Assembly: GCA_902782905.1 (NCBI GenBank)
Contig: CACZPB010000138.1
Location: 1-15,963, forward strand
Length of the DNA stretch: 15,963 bases
From: an uncultured bacterium
GTDB taxonomy: Bacteria > Cyanobacteriota > Vampirovibrionia > Gastranaerophilales > Gastranaerophilaceae
Reading direction: 5' to 3'
The translations under genes were made by a program, and so were the position numbers. This document shows, piece by piece, positions 1 through 6,763 of the stretch (within the stretch, counting starts at the first letter, position 1; each line of letters opens with the position of its first letter). The notes under the pieces were generated by a model that saw only the letters and a program-made list of their open reading frames with translations, did not search any database and was not told the origin of the DNA.

Positions 1-626
1 AAACTGCAAAAGTGTACTTAAAAGGCATTGATGAACCGTTAGAAAATGTAAAAATCGAAAAACCCAATAAAGCTGTTGAAGTTCAAGGAGAACTAACCCC
101 AGGAGAACCGGCTGACTTTAAAATAAGTCTTGACAGTTTAAACCTCAAATTCTCTCAGCTTGACCAAATAGAAAAAGCTGAAGTTACAATAACGGATGTT
201 CAAACAAAAGAAGCAGAAAATATGACTTTTGAAAGAAAAGAGGGGCTTCTTGTTTCAACTATTCCTACAAAAGAAGTTAAACAGGCTTTCCACTGGGATG
301 TCTTTGCTCTTTTAATACTATTTATGGTAACAATGGTGCTTTCACAAAAAGCTATGATGGCAATGAATAAAAATGCAAATCAAGATCCGGCACAGGCTGC
401 AATGCAAAAATCAATGAATACATTTATGCCGTTAATGCTTGGTTTTACATTCTTTATAATTCCGATTCCTGCCGGAGTTCTCTTATATCTGGTATCAAGT
501 AATATTTTCCAAGTAGCACAAACACTTATAATTAATAAACAACTTGAGCTTGAAGATGCCCAAAAAGAAAACAAAATTAGCGATATAGATGTAGCAAATG
601 CAAAACCCATAAAAGAGAAAGAGTAA
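1..626 (+). CDS. yidC: Membrane protein insertase YidC, C-terminal part (5' end outside window)
   Basis: The reading frame is open to the left edge (first complete codon at base 3), so this is the 3' end of a longer gene. YidC/Oxa1 inserts and folds proteins in the inner membrane, alone or with SecYEG. The family signature is clear: a transmembrane segment near VFALLILFMVTMVLSQK, then DPAQAAMQKSMNTFMP, then the long hydrophobic stretch containing IPIPAGVLLYLVSSNIFQ, equivalent to TM4-TM6 of E. coli YidC. About 95 visible residues before TM4 are hydrophilic and probably beta-rich. The corresponding second periplasmic loop is short in E. coli, so this is an expanded loop, which I associate with cyanobacterial YidC. 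The tail is short and charged (ends PIKEKE). The gene ends 5 bp before queA and is probably cotranscribed with it. Confidence 0.93.
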   Translation, partial: TAKVYLKGIDEPLENVKIEKPNKAVEVQGELTPGEPADFKISLDSLNLKFSQLDQIEKAEVTITDVQTKEAENMTFERKEGLLVSTIPTKEVKQAFHWDVFALLILFMVTMVLSQKAMMAMNKNANQDPAQAAMQKSMNTFMPLMLGFTFFIIPIPAGVLLYLVSSNIFQVAQTLIINKQLELEDAQKENKISDIDVANAKPIKEKE

Positions 627-631
627 TCAAA

Positions 632-1714
632 ATGTTGGTTTCAGAATTTGATTACACACTGCCTGAAGAATTGATAGCTCAAACACCTGCGGAAAAACGA
701 GAAAATTCACGCATGATGGTTCTGGGAGTCAATGATGGAACAATTCAGCATAAACATTTTTATGATATTGTTGATTTGCTTGATGACAACTGTGTGCTTA
801 TTTTGAATAATACAAAGGTTATTCCTGCTCGTTTGTACGGATATAAAGATACTGGGGCTAAGATTGAGGTCTTTTTATTAAAAGAGCTAAGTATCCCCTC
901 ACCCCAACCCTCTCCCGCAGGGCGAGGGAGCTGCGGTTTTTGGGAAGTATTAATCAAGCCATCAAAAAGGGTCAAGGTCAGTACTATTGTTAAAGTTGCT
1001 GAAGAACTTTCTGTAGAAGTTGTTGAACAATTGCAAGATGACGGCAAATGGCTTGTAAAAATGATTTATGAAGGTAATCTTTTAGAGATATTGCACAGAG
1101 TCGGGAATATTCCGCTTCCGCCGTATATTGAAAGAAAAATGACAGGTGATGAGCTTAAAAAACTCGATTTTGAGAGATACCAAACAGTGTATGCAAAAGA
1201 CGAAGGTTCTGTTGCTGCTCCGACAGCTGGATTACATTTTACAAAAGAGATATTAAATAAACTTGCAGATAAGGGTGTCGAAATAGGTTATGTTACACTT
1301 AACGTTGGAATCGGCACTTTCCGTCCTGTAAAATGCGATAACGTTTTGGATCACAAAATGGATTCAGAAACATTTGAAATCAGTGAAGAAACAGCAGAGC
1401 TAATTAACAGGGCAAAAGCTCAAGGCAAAAAGATTGTAGCAGTTGGAACAACTACAGTGAGAACATTAGAAACCGCGTTTAAACAATTTGGGTGCATCAA
1501 AGCTTGTAAATCGGCATCAGAACTGTTTATTTACCCCCCGTATGAATTTAAAGTTATTGATAAATTAATAACTAATTTCCACTTACCGAAGTCTACACTC
1601 TTAATGCTCGTAAGCGCACTTGCCGGCAAAGATTTTATTTTCAAGGCATACAACGAAGCCATAAAAAACAAATATCGTTTCTACAGCTACGGTGACTGTA
1701 TGTTTATTTCATAG
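632..1714 (+). CDS. queA: S-adenosylmethionine:tRNA ribosyltransferase-isomerase QueA
   Basis: QueA transfers and isomerises the ribosyl group of SAM onto 7-aminomethyl-7-deazaguanine at the tRNA wobble position, giving epoxyqueuosine. Family hallmarks run the whole length: the N-terminal FDYTLPEELIAQTPAEKRE, then LILNNTKVIPARLYG, AAPTAGLHFT, VTLNVGIGTFRPV, and the C-terminal FHLPKSTLLMLVSALAG and YRFYSYGDCM. At 360 residues it is longer than the usual 340-345. The excess is a Pro/Gly-rich stretch near residues 88-106 (IPSPQPSPAGRGSCG) encoded by a GC-rich palindromic repeat inserted in frame. The flanks EVFLLKE and WEVLIKPSKRVK match the family and would be almost adjacent in a normal QueA. 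The start lies 5 bp after yidC with only a weak purine-rich Shine-Dalgarno, so translational coupling is likely. Confidence 0.96.
   Translation: MLVSEFDYTLPEELIAQTPAEKRENSRMMVLGVNDGTIQHKHFYDIVDLLDDNCVLILNNTKVIPARLYGYKDTGAKIEVFLLKELSIPSPQPSPAGRGSCGFWEVLIKPSKRVKVSTIVKVAEELSVEVVEQLQDDGKWLVKMIYEGNLLEILHRVGNIPLPPYIERKMTGDELKKLDFERYQTVYAKDEGSVAAPTAGLHFTKEILNKLADKGVEIGYVTLNVGIGTFRPVKCDNVLDHKMDSETFEISEETAELINRAKAQGKKIVAVGTTTVRTLETAFKQFGCIKACKSASELFIYPPYEFKVIDKLITNFHLPKSTLLMLVSALAGKDFIFKAYNEAIKNKYRFYSYGDCMFIS
895..928. repeat. GC-rich palindromic repeat inserted in frame in queA
   Basis: The element starts CCCCTCACCCCAA and continues into a hairpin with arms CCCTCTCCC (908-916) and GGGCGAGGG (920-928), loop GCA, and one T/C mismatch. 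It stands out as almost pure G+C in an AT-rich gene. This sequence type is, to my knowledge, a dispersed repeat in many unrelated bacterial genomes, where its translations (PSPQPSPAGRG; on the other strand PRPAGEGWGEG) recur as apparent peptide insertions. Its length keeps the queA frame and it adds no stop codon. The exact outer boundaries are not visible. Confidence 0.8.
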
Positions 1715-1722
1715 TCACGTTG

Positions 1723-1751
1723 TTGCAAAAGGCATTAAAATATAGTATTAT
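1723..1751 (+). promoter_or_regulatory. Sigma-70-type promoter of the GGDEF gene
   Basis: TTGCAA (1723-1728) and TATTAT (1746-1751) are separated by 17 bp. They lie just downstream of the queA stop and about 50 bp before the GGDEF start, so this gene can be transcribed apart from yidC-queA. The TTGCAA form of the -35 box recurs before nrdG and the 14400 gene. Confidence 0.55.
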
Positions 1752-1802
1752 AGTTGAGTAAATTGTATTATTTTACGGTTTTAAGTATTAAGAGGAAGTT
1801 TT

Positions 1803-2675
1803 ATGCAAAATATTGTTATTTATTCAACAAAACCCATGCCTGAATTGCAGGCCAAACTCATGGATATTGACGATGCTGACATTAGGGTTGTCTCTATAGA
1901 CCAAATTAAAGATTATGCGGTTATAAATCCGTCTTTGATGATTATTGAAAATATTGATTTGGCAAAAGATGCACTTATGACGAACAAATTTCCTTGTCCG
2001 ATTTTATTCTTCGGACCGACAAGAAGGGATGTTACGGTAAGAGCTGAAGGATTTGATTTTATTCAAAACCCTGCAAATACAGACGAACTTATAGTTCGTG
2101 TTAATGCACTTTTAAGAATAAAGGCAATAAAAGATAAATTAGAAACGGTTTCTACAACTGACGATTTAACGGGACTGCACAACAGAAAATACCTTCAAGA
2201 GCGTTTGGAAGAAGAAATCTCTCGTTCTCGTCGTTACGGAACAAAGCTTTCTTGCATACTATTTGATATTGACTTTTTCAAAGTTGTCAATGACATGTAC
2301 GGTTATGAATGGGGCGATATCCTTTTAAGAAATATTGCAAATAAATTAGATGCAATGATAAGAAAAGAGGATATATTAACTCGCTATGGCGATGAAGAAT
2401 TCCTGCTTGTTCTTCCAAATACTTCAGAAGATAATGCATTCTTATTCGGAGAAAGATTTAGACGCGAAGTTGAAAAAATGGAATTTATACCTGCGGGAGA
2501 AGAAGAAGCTCACAGAGTAACAATCTCAGGCGGAATTTCTACATATCCTTGCATGACAGACGTAGAAGAAGATGCAAATACTGTTATAAGGTATGCAGAG
2601 CATGCCCTATACAATGCAAAACATAGAGGAAAGAATAAAATAATTCAATTCTCGCAGATGAATTTGGAAATGTAA
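1803..2675 (+). CDS. Receiver-like domain plus degenerate GGDEF domain protein
   Basis: Residues 1-105 resemble a CheY-like receiver, but the phosphoacceptor position (SLMIIENI, about 44-51) has Glu/Asn rather than the usual Asp, so it is probably a pseudo-receiver. Residues about 115-285 form a GGDEF (diguanylate cyclase) domain: TTDDLTGLHNRKYL, FDIDFFKVVND, GYEWGD, the signature and ISGGIS are all recognisable. The signature reads RYGDEEF (Gly196-Asp197-Glu198-Glu199-Phe200), with Asp replacing the second Gly. The usual His of DIDHFK is Phe158 and the usual GH is GY (167-168). An inhibitory-site RxxD (Arg187-Asp190) stands five residues before the signature, the standard spacing. It may be a weak cyclase, a c-di-GMP sensor or a scaffold. 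A Shine-Dalgarno AGAGGAAG precedes the ATG, and a strong terminator follows. Confidence 0.9.
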   Translation: MQNIVIYSTKPMPELQAKLMDIDDADIRVVSIDQIKDYAVINPSLMIIENIDLAKDALMTNKFPCPILFFGPTRRDVTVRAEGFDFIQNPANTDELIVRVNALLRIKAIKDKLETVSTTDDLTGLHNRKYLQERLEEEISRSRRYGTKLSCILFDIDFFKVVNDMYGYEWGDILLRNIANKLDAMIRKEDILTRYGDEEFLLVLPNTSEDNAFLFGERFRREVEKMEFIPAGEEEAHRVTISGGISTYPCMTDVEEDANTVIRYAEHALYNAKHRGKNKIIQFSQMNLEM

Positions 2676-2678
2676 AAT

Positions 2679-2709
2679 AAAAAACCCTTTCAGTTTGAAA
2701 GGGTTTTTT
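2679..2709. terminator. Bidirectional Rho-independent terminator
   Basis: A perfect 13-bp stem (2679-2691 with 2697-2709) with core CCCTTTC/GAAAGGG and loop AGTTT is flanked by A-runs on the left and T-runs on the right. It can therefore end transcription on both strands. It serves the GGDEF gene and the convergent gene whose TAA overlaps the right arm. Confidence 0.92.
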
Positions 2710-3361
2710 ATTTTTTCAGAATAAGTTCCGGAAATTTTTGTTTTAATTCATCTATAAGTTTATTGTCTACTTTTTCATCCAAATATGGTTCTATTCTGAA
2801 TGTTATATCTTCAATATTATAAGGTAATCTGTCAAAAAAAGGCTTGAAAACCGTTTTTAGTTTAGTAAAATATTCACTTGCAAAATCTGCTACATTAAGC
2901 CATGGGTCAATTACGATTCCTTCTTTATTTTTCATTGAAAATATATTTTTTGAGCTGATATCTTTAACTGTAATAAATGCTACAACATGGTCGAGTGTCC
3001 GTTCTTTTGAACCGCCTCGGCTAAAAAATATTCTGCCTGTATTTATATCGTTTCGTCCGTTTACTCTACCGATTATTTCCGCTAGTTTTGCCTCTTCGTA
3101 ACAATTTCCGACTTTTTTATTTTTTAACGCTTCTATTACTACCGGCATCTCATTTTTTGCCCCAAACATTTTATCGCGCATACTACTTAATCTGCTCCAT
3201 ACGTTCATTCGCAAATTGTTACTCAATTGCTTCTTATAAAAATCCGTACCTATCAAGCACTCTATTCTGCTCATAGAAAGGTGAGGATAGATGTTGTGTG
3301 CCTTGCGTGCTACAACATCCGGCTGTTTTAAAATTTGATTTCTTCCTTCAAAACTAATCAT
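2708..3361 (-). CDS. Putative papain/transglutaminase-like Cys-His-Asp protein
   Basis: I do not recognise a named family. In 217 residues three short motifs appear in the order expected for a transglutaminase-like or papain-fold cysteine enzyme: VGNCYEEA (Cys87), LDHVVAFI (His125) followed by a strand, and GIVIDPWLN (Asp152). The NC-E-A / DHV / DPW combination is typical of that fold in secreted peptidases and effectors. No signal peptide or membrane segment is visible, so a cytosolic or non-classically exported protein is possible. The N-terminus MISFEGRN carries an F-x-G tripeptide seen in other proteins of this window. The start is the first ATG; no Shine-Dalgarno precedes it, and a -10-like TATTCT lies only 3 nt upstream, so either the transcript is leaderless or the promoter call is off. 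It is convergent with the GGDEF gene. Function is inferred only. Confidence 0.75.
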   Translation of the reverse strand: MISFEGRNQILKQPDVVARKAHNIYPHLSMSRIECLIGTDFYKKQLSNNLRMNVWSRLSSMRDKMFGAKNEMPVVIEALKNKKVGNCYEEAKLAEIIGRVNGRNDINTGRIFFSRGGSKERTLDHVVAFITVKDISSKNIFSMKNKEGIVIDPWLNVADFASEYFTKLKTVFKPFFDRLPYNIEDITFRIEPYLDEKVDNKLIDELKQKFPELILKK

Positions 3362-3364
3362 ACA

Positions 3365-3395
3365 AGAATAAAAACAACTAAAAAAATTTTTTGCT
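3365..3395 (-). promoter_or_regulatory. Shared A-tract promoter element, copy 1
   Basis: On the minus strand GC is followed by A6T7, then 9 nt, then TATTCT. The G lies 24 nt before the -10-like hexamer. Two other unassigned genes (4373 and 15750) have the same layout. Confidence 0.4.
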
Positions 3396-3414
3396 TTAAG
3401 AGATGTAAATCTTT

Positions 3415-3442
3415 TTGCAAAAAGTTTTTGAAATGATATTAT
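3415..3442 (+). promoter_or_regulatory. Promoter of nrdG
   Basis: TTGCAA (3415-3420) and TATTAT (3437-3442) are spaced by 16 bp, about 25 bp before the nrdG start. The hexamers match those of the GGDEF-gene promoter. Confidence 0.5.
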
Positions 3443-3467
3443 AGTTATATTATTTGGGGAGAGAAAA

Positions 3468-3959
3468 ATGAATTATCACAACATAACTAAAGATGATATG
3501 TTAAACGGAGACGGTTTGAGAGTAGTTTTATGGGTTGCAGGATGCACTCATCATTGTCATAATTGTCAAAATCCTATAACTTGGGATGTATCAGGAGGAA
3601 TTCCTTTTGATGAAGCTGCGGAAAAAGAATTGTTTGATGATTTGGCAAAACCTTATATTGAAGGAATTACTTTCTCCGGAGGAGACCCGCTGCATCCGTT
3701 CAACAGAGAAGAAGTCTTTAGACTCGCAAAAAAAATCCGTGAAGAACTTCCGCAAAAAAATATATGGTTATACACTGGTTTTCTTTGGGAAGAAATTTGT
3801 GATATCCCTGAAATTTCACTATTGGATGTTGTCGCAGAAGGCAAGTTTGTAGAAGAACTATTAGACCCGAAATTGCACTGGGTAGGAAGTTCCAACCAGC
3901 GTGTAATTGACGTAAAACCTACGCTTGAAACAGGTGAAATAGTCTTGCATAACACATAA
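3468..3959 (+). CDS. nrdG: Anaerobic ribonucleotide reductase-activating protein NrdG
   Basis: This is a radical SAM activase that installs the glycyl radical on the class III ribonucleotide reductase NrdD, used for deoxynucleotide synthesis without oxygen. The 4Fe-4S ligands are the CxxxCxxC motif in GCTHHCHNCQN (Cys26, Cys30, Cys33). The SAM-binding glycine motif is FSGGDPL near residue 68, and the short length (163 residues) is typical of NrdG rather than of pyruvate formate-lyase activase. A strong Shine-Dalgarno (GGGGAG) lies 6-7 nt before the ATG. No nrdD is in the window, so the partner must be encoded elsewhere. The gene has its own promoter and is convergent with the next gene; I see no GC-rich terminator between them, only an ATTTT repeat. 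Confidence 0.95.
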   Translation: MNYHNITKDDMLNGDGLRVVLWVAGCTHHCHNCQNPITWDVSGGIPFDEAAEKELFDDLAKPYIEGITFSGGDPLHPFNREEVFRLAKKIREELPQKNIWLYTGFLWEEICDIPEISLLDVVAEGKFVEELLDPKLHWVGSSNQRVIDVKPTLETGEIVLHNT

Positions 3960-3965
3960 AGATAA

Positions 3966-3995
3966 ATTTTATTTTATTTTATTCTATTTTATTTG
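3966..3995. repeat. ATTTT pentanucleotide tract
   Basis: Six consecutive 5-bp units (four ATTTT, one ATTCT, one ATTTG) fill the gap between the convergent nrdG and the minus-strand gene and run into that gene's stop codon. Such tracts are prone to slippage. Confidence 0.7.
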
Positions 3996-4373
3996 TTTCT
4001 CTATATAATTATAGTGCGAATCATCAAAACAACGAAGCAAGCCGGTTTCTCTATGATAGTTTCTAGTAAGCTCTTTGCGAGAAATTAAGTGAAATTTGTC
4101 AGCAATACGTGATAATATTGAATTCTCGTTAAGAATACTTACGTGCAGTTTATATGTTTTTTCCCCATATGAGTGTATGAAATCGTCAAGTTTGTTAATT
4201 GTTTTTAGAGACAGTCTTCCTACAATGTCTTTTTTATTTGAAGCCATTTTTTTAAAATATTCAGATTGTTCGAAAGCTGCTTTCAACTCAGGGGTCCAGT
4301 TTTTGCCTTTAGTATATATTCGACCGTTGAAATTTGTGTTAATTTTATTTGTATTATTTGTCAATATTTTCAT
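3984..4373 (-). CDS. Unassigned small protein with N-terminal F-x-G motif
   Basis: I do not recognise this 129-residue protein. The frame is open further upstream (to a TTG at 4427), but the ATG at 4373 (MKILTNN) is preceded at 6 nt by GGAG, so I take it as the start. The N-terminus is Asn-rich and contains NTNFNGRI with F15-x-G17. The rest is charged and probably helical, with conserved-looking WTPELKAAF near residue 26 and IVGRLSLKTINKLDDFI near residue 52. There is no signal peptide, membrane segment or Cys cluster. It is convergent with nrdG and divergent from the acyl-CoA synthetase gene. Its N-terminal style resembles lineage-specific hypothetical proteins I associate with Gastranaerophilales; that is from memory, not a search. 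Confidence 0.7.
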   Translation of the reverse strand: MKILTNNTNKINTNFNGRIYTKGKNWTPELKAAFEQSEYFKKMASNKKDIVGRLSLKTINKLDDFIHSYGEKTYKLHVSILNENSILSRIADKFHLISRKELTRNYHRETGLLRCFDDSHYNYIEKQIK

Positions 4374-4409
4374 CTTATTCTCCATTTTTATAAATTGCCT
4401 TTTATATTT

Positions 4410-4440
4410 ATTGTAACAATTGAACAAAAAATTTTTTGCT
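4410..4440 (-). promoter_or_regulatory. Shared A-tract promoter element, copy 2
   Basis: Minus strand: GC, A6T6, 10 nt, then TACAAT (4410-4415). The G is 24 nt before the -10-like box. Predicted transcription would start about 30 nt before the ATG at 4373, leaving room for its GGAG ribosome-binding site. Confidence 0.5.
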
Positions 4441-4465
4441 AGCTAATTTTTTTTCTTGATTATAG

Positions 4466-4471
4466 TATAAT
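4466..4471 (+). promoter_or_regulatory. -10 box of the acyl-CoA synthetase gene
   Basis: A consensus TATAAT lies 22 bp before the ATG; no good -35 box is visible at 16-18 bp. It lies about 26 bp from the A-tract of the divergent gene, so the two promoters may influence each other. Confidence 0.45.
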
Positions 4472-4493
4472 ATAACAAGAACTGGAGGAAAAG

Positions 4494-6173
4494 ATGAGAG
4501 AACGTGAAAGTAACGTATTATCATTACTTGAAGATAGAACGAATGATTATGCAAGAAAAATCGCACTTGGAATGAAAACCACATTTGGTTGGCGCGAATT
4601 GACTTATGATGGCTTAAGCCTTATGACAAGAAGAATTGCATCATATCTGATGAACGATTTAGGCTTGAAAAGAAACGAAAAACTCGCGATACTATCAGAA
4701 TCAAAGCCCGAATACGGAGCTTGTGTTTTTGCATCAGTAATTGCCGGCTTAATTACTGTACCTTTGGATATTAAGCTTACAAATCATGAGTTGGAATCAA
4801 TTTTATCAGATGCACTCCCTTCTGTAATGCTCGTTTCGCAGTCATATATTGATAAAGCTTTGGAACTTCAGAAAGTCATTCCAACGCTCAAGCACATTAT
4901 AGTAATGGATCAGCAGCCTGAACTTAATGAATTACAAAGTATTTATACAATACCTGCCAACTACAAATGCCGTTGGAGACACCGTTCCAGAAAATCTACC
5001 GTATTTATTATTTATACTTCAGGAACGACCGGCGCTCCAAAGGGAGTCGAGACAACATTTGGGAACATGCTTGCTCAGCTTGCAGACTTAAAAATTGTTC
5101 TAAGACAAATTTTCCCTAAAAAAGGTGACGTAAGAATTTTATCAATTCTTCCTATGAACCACCTGTTTGAAATGACTGTCGGATTTACTACATTTTTAAA
5201 CTTTGGATTTTCGGTATATTACACAAAAAGCCTTAAACCAAAAGATGTTTTAAACACTATTCAAGATAGAAAAATTCAGTTTATGATTTTGGTTCCTGCA
5301 TTTTTGAGACTTCTCAAGAGTCTTATGGAAGCAGAAATAAGAAATTCTTCAAAGATTTATCAAAGAACATTTCCGATAAAATTCTTTTTGGCTAAGTTCT
5401 TACCTTTCAGACCTATAAAGAAAATCATGTTCAGAAGACTTCACAACTTGTTTGGCGGAAGCTTTAAGGCATGTTTATCAGGCGGTGCTCCTTTTGATAT
5501 AGAAACAGCAAGATTTTTCAAAAGAATCGGTATTGATGTATATGAAGGATACGGTTTAACAGAAACAAGCCCTGTTGCTACTATGAACGTTGAAATCAAC
5601 AGAGACTTACATTCTGTCGGAAAACTCTTGCCAAGCTACGATTATAAAGTTGATGAAAATACAGGCGAGTTGCTTTTAAAAGGTCCTTCAGTTATGAAAG
5701 GATATCACAATCAGCCGGAACTTACTGCACAAGCGATTGACGAAGAAGGCTTTTTCCACACAGGTGACATTGCAAGAGTCGATAAAGAGCGCAGAGTATA
5801 CATTACCGGCAGAATCAAAAATATGATAGTCCTCTCAGGCGGTAAAAAAGTATTCCCTGAAGAAGTCGAAGCAGTACTTGAAAAGAGTGATAAATTTGAA
5901 GAACTTTGCGTGTTTGGGGTTTCCCGTGAGGGCGGAGCTAAAGACGGAACAGAAGATATTGCAGTAGTAGTAGTTCCTAAAGAACATATAAAAGAACAGT
6001 ATCAAGGCGAGGAGCTTATTAAGGTTATGAGAGATGAGGTTAAATTACTCTCTAAAAACCTTGCACCATACAAAAGACCTGTCAACATAACAGTTCTAAA
6101 TCAAGCGCTGCCAAGAACCGCAACAAGGAAAATCAAAAGACGCGAAGTTAAAGAACTTGTTTTAGCACAATAA
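4494..6173 (+). CDS. AMP-binding long-chain acyl-CoA synthetase family protein
   Basis: This is an adenylate-forming enzyme that would activate a fatty acid with ATP and transfer it to CoA, or possibly to acyl carrier protein. Core motifs in order are: P-loop-like YTSGTTGAPKG (Thr175-Gly184), YEGYGLTETSP (around 350-360), HTGD (His422-Asp425), and YITGRIKNMIVLSGGKKVFPEEVE in the hinge and C-terminal domain. The C-terminal PRTATRKIKR holds the likely catalytic Lys (about 546). The 559-residue length fits the FadD/long-chain family. A GGAGG Shine-Dalgarno stands 5 nt before the ATG. Basic stretches around residues 160-165 and 270-320 suggest membrane association. The exact acyl chain and acceptor cannot be read from sequence. 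The stop is 2 bp before the uracil-DNA glycosylase start, so the two are cotranscribed. Confidence 0.9.
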   Translation: MRERESNVLSLLEDRTNDYARKIALGMKTTFGWRELTYDGLSLMTRRIASYLMNDLGLKRNEKLAILSESKPEYGACVFASVIAGLITVPLDIKLTNHELESILSDALPSVMLVSQSYIDKALELQKVIPTLKHIIVMDQQPELNELQSIYTIPANYKCRWRHRSRKSTVFIIYTSGTTGAPKGVETTFGNMLAQLADLKIVLRQIFPKKGDVRILSILPMNHLFEMTVGFTTFLNFGFSVYYTKSLKPKDVLNTIQDRKIQFMILVPAFLRLLKSLMEAEIRNSSKIYQRTFPIKFFLAKFLPFRPIKKIMFRRLHNLFGGSFKACLSGGAPFDIETARFFKRIGIDVYEGYGLTETSPVATMNVEINRDLHSVGKLLPSYDYKVDENTGELLLKGPSVMKGYHNQPELTAQAIDEEGFFHTGDIARVDKERRVYITGRIKNMIVLSGGKKVFPEEVEAVLEKSDKFEELCVFGVSREGGAKDGTEDIAVVVVPKEHIKEQYQGEELIKVMRDEVKLLSKNLAPYKRPVNITVLNQALPRTATRKIKRREVKELVLAQ

Positions 6174-6175
6174 TT

Positions 6176-6763
6176 ATGTACGAAGAACTAGAAAAAATCA
6201 AAGATAAGTGTTTCGGGTGTCACAAATGTATTCTGGGTGACACCCGAAATAATATTGTTTTTTCAGACGGAGTTCCTAATCCCAAATTAATGCTTATCGG
6301 CGAAGCCCCCGGATTTTATGAAGATAAGTTAGGAAAACCGTTCGTGGGGAAAGCAGGACAGCTTTTGGACAAAATTTTTGAAAGTGTCGGACTCTCGAGA
6401 CAACAAGATGTCTATATCTGCAATACCGTAAAATGCAGACCGCCTGAGAATAGAAATCCGCTTCCAGAAGAAAAAGAAGCTTGCTGGGAGTTTTTAAAAG
6501 CACAAATTGACATAATAAAACCCCAAATAATACTTCTTTGCGGAAATGTTGCGGTTCAATCTATTTTGGGGAATATTGGCGGCATAACAAAAATAAGGGG
6601 TAAATGGTTTGACGGCGGAGATATTGTGCACGGAGCAAAATTAATGCCAATTTTCCACCCATCTTATCTTTTACGCAATGATACACGAGAAAAAGGCGGC
6701 CCTAAATGGCTTATGTGGCAAGATATTCAAGAAATCAAAAGGAAATACGATGAGCTAAACTAA
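6176..6763 (+). CDS. Family 4 uracil-DNA glycosylase (Fe-S)
   Basis: This enzyme removes uracil from DNA to start base-excision repair. Family 4 features are present: iron-sulfur ligands Cys15, Cys18, Cys87 and Cys103 (CxxC, then two Cys with 15 residues between), the active-site motif GEAPG (42-46), GKPFVGKAG (53-61), NTVKCRPPENRNP, and FHPSYLLRN near the C-terminus. Length (195 residues) is normal. Cys12 is an extra cysteine just before the cluster pair. The start is 2 bp after the acyl-CoA synthetase stop with no clear Shine-Dalgarno of its own, so translation probably depends on coupling. Its last 9 bp overlap the 3' end of the convergent ribD. Pairing with a fatty-acid enzyme has no obvious functional logic. 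Confidence 0.93.
   Translation: MYEELEKIKDKCFGCHKCILGDTRNNIVFSDGVPNPKLMLIGEAPGFYEDKLGKPFVGKAGQLLDKIFESVGLSRQQDVYICNTVKCRPPENRNPLPEEKEACWEFLKAQIDIIKPQIILLCGNVAVQSILGNIGGITKIRGKWFDGGDIVHGAKLMPIFHPSYLLRNDTREKGGPKWLMWQDIQEIKRKYDELN

Noticed and set aside
760..1047. 95-codon minus-strand open frame over queA containing PRPAGEGWGEG
   Set aside because: It is antisense to a solid queA and its most protein-like part is the reverse translation of the palindromic repeat.
4374..4427. Upstream TTG extension of the 3984-4373 gene
   Set aside because: The extension overlaps the predicted promoter and the GGAG ribosome-binding site fits the ATG at 4373.
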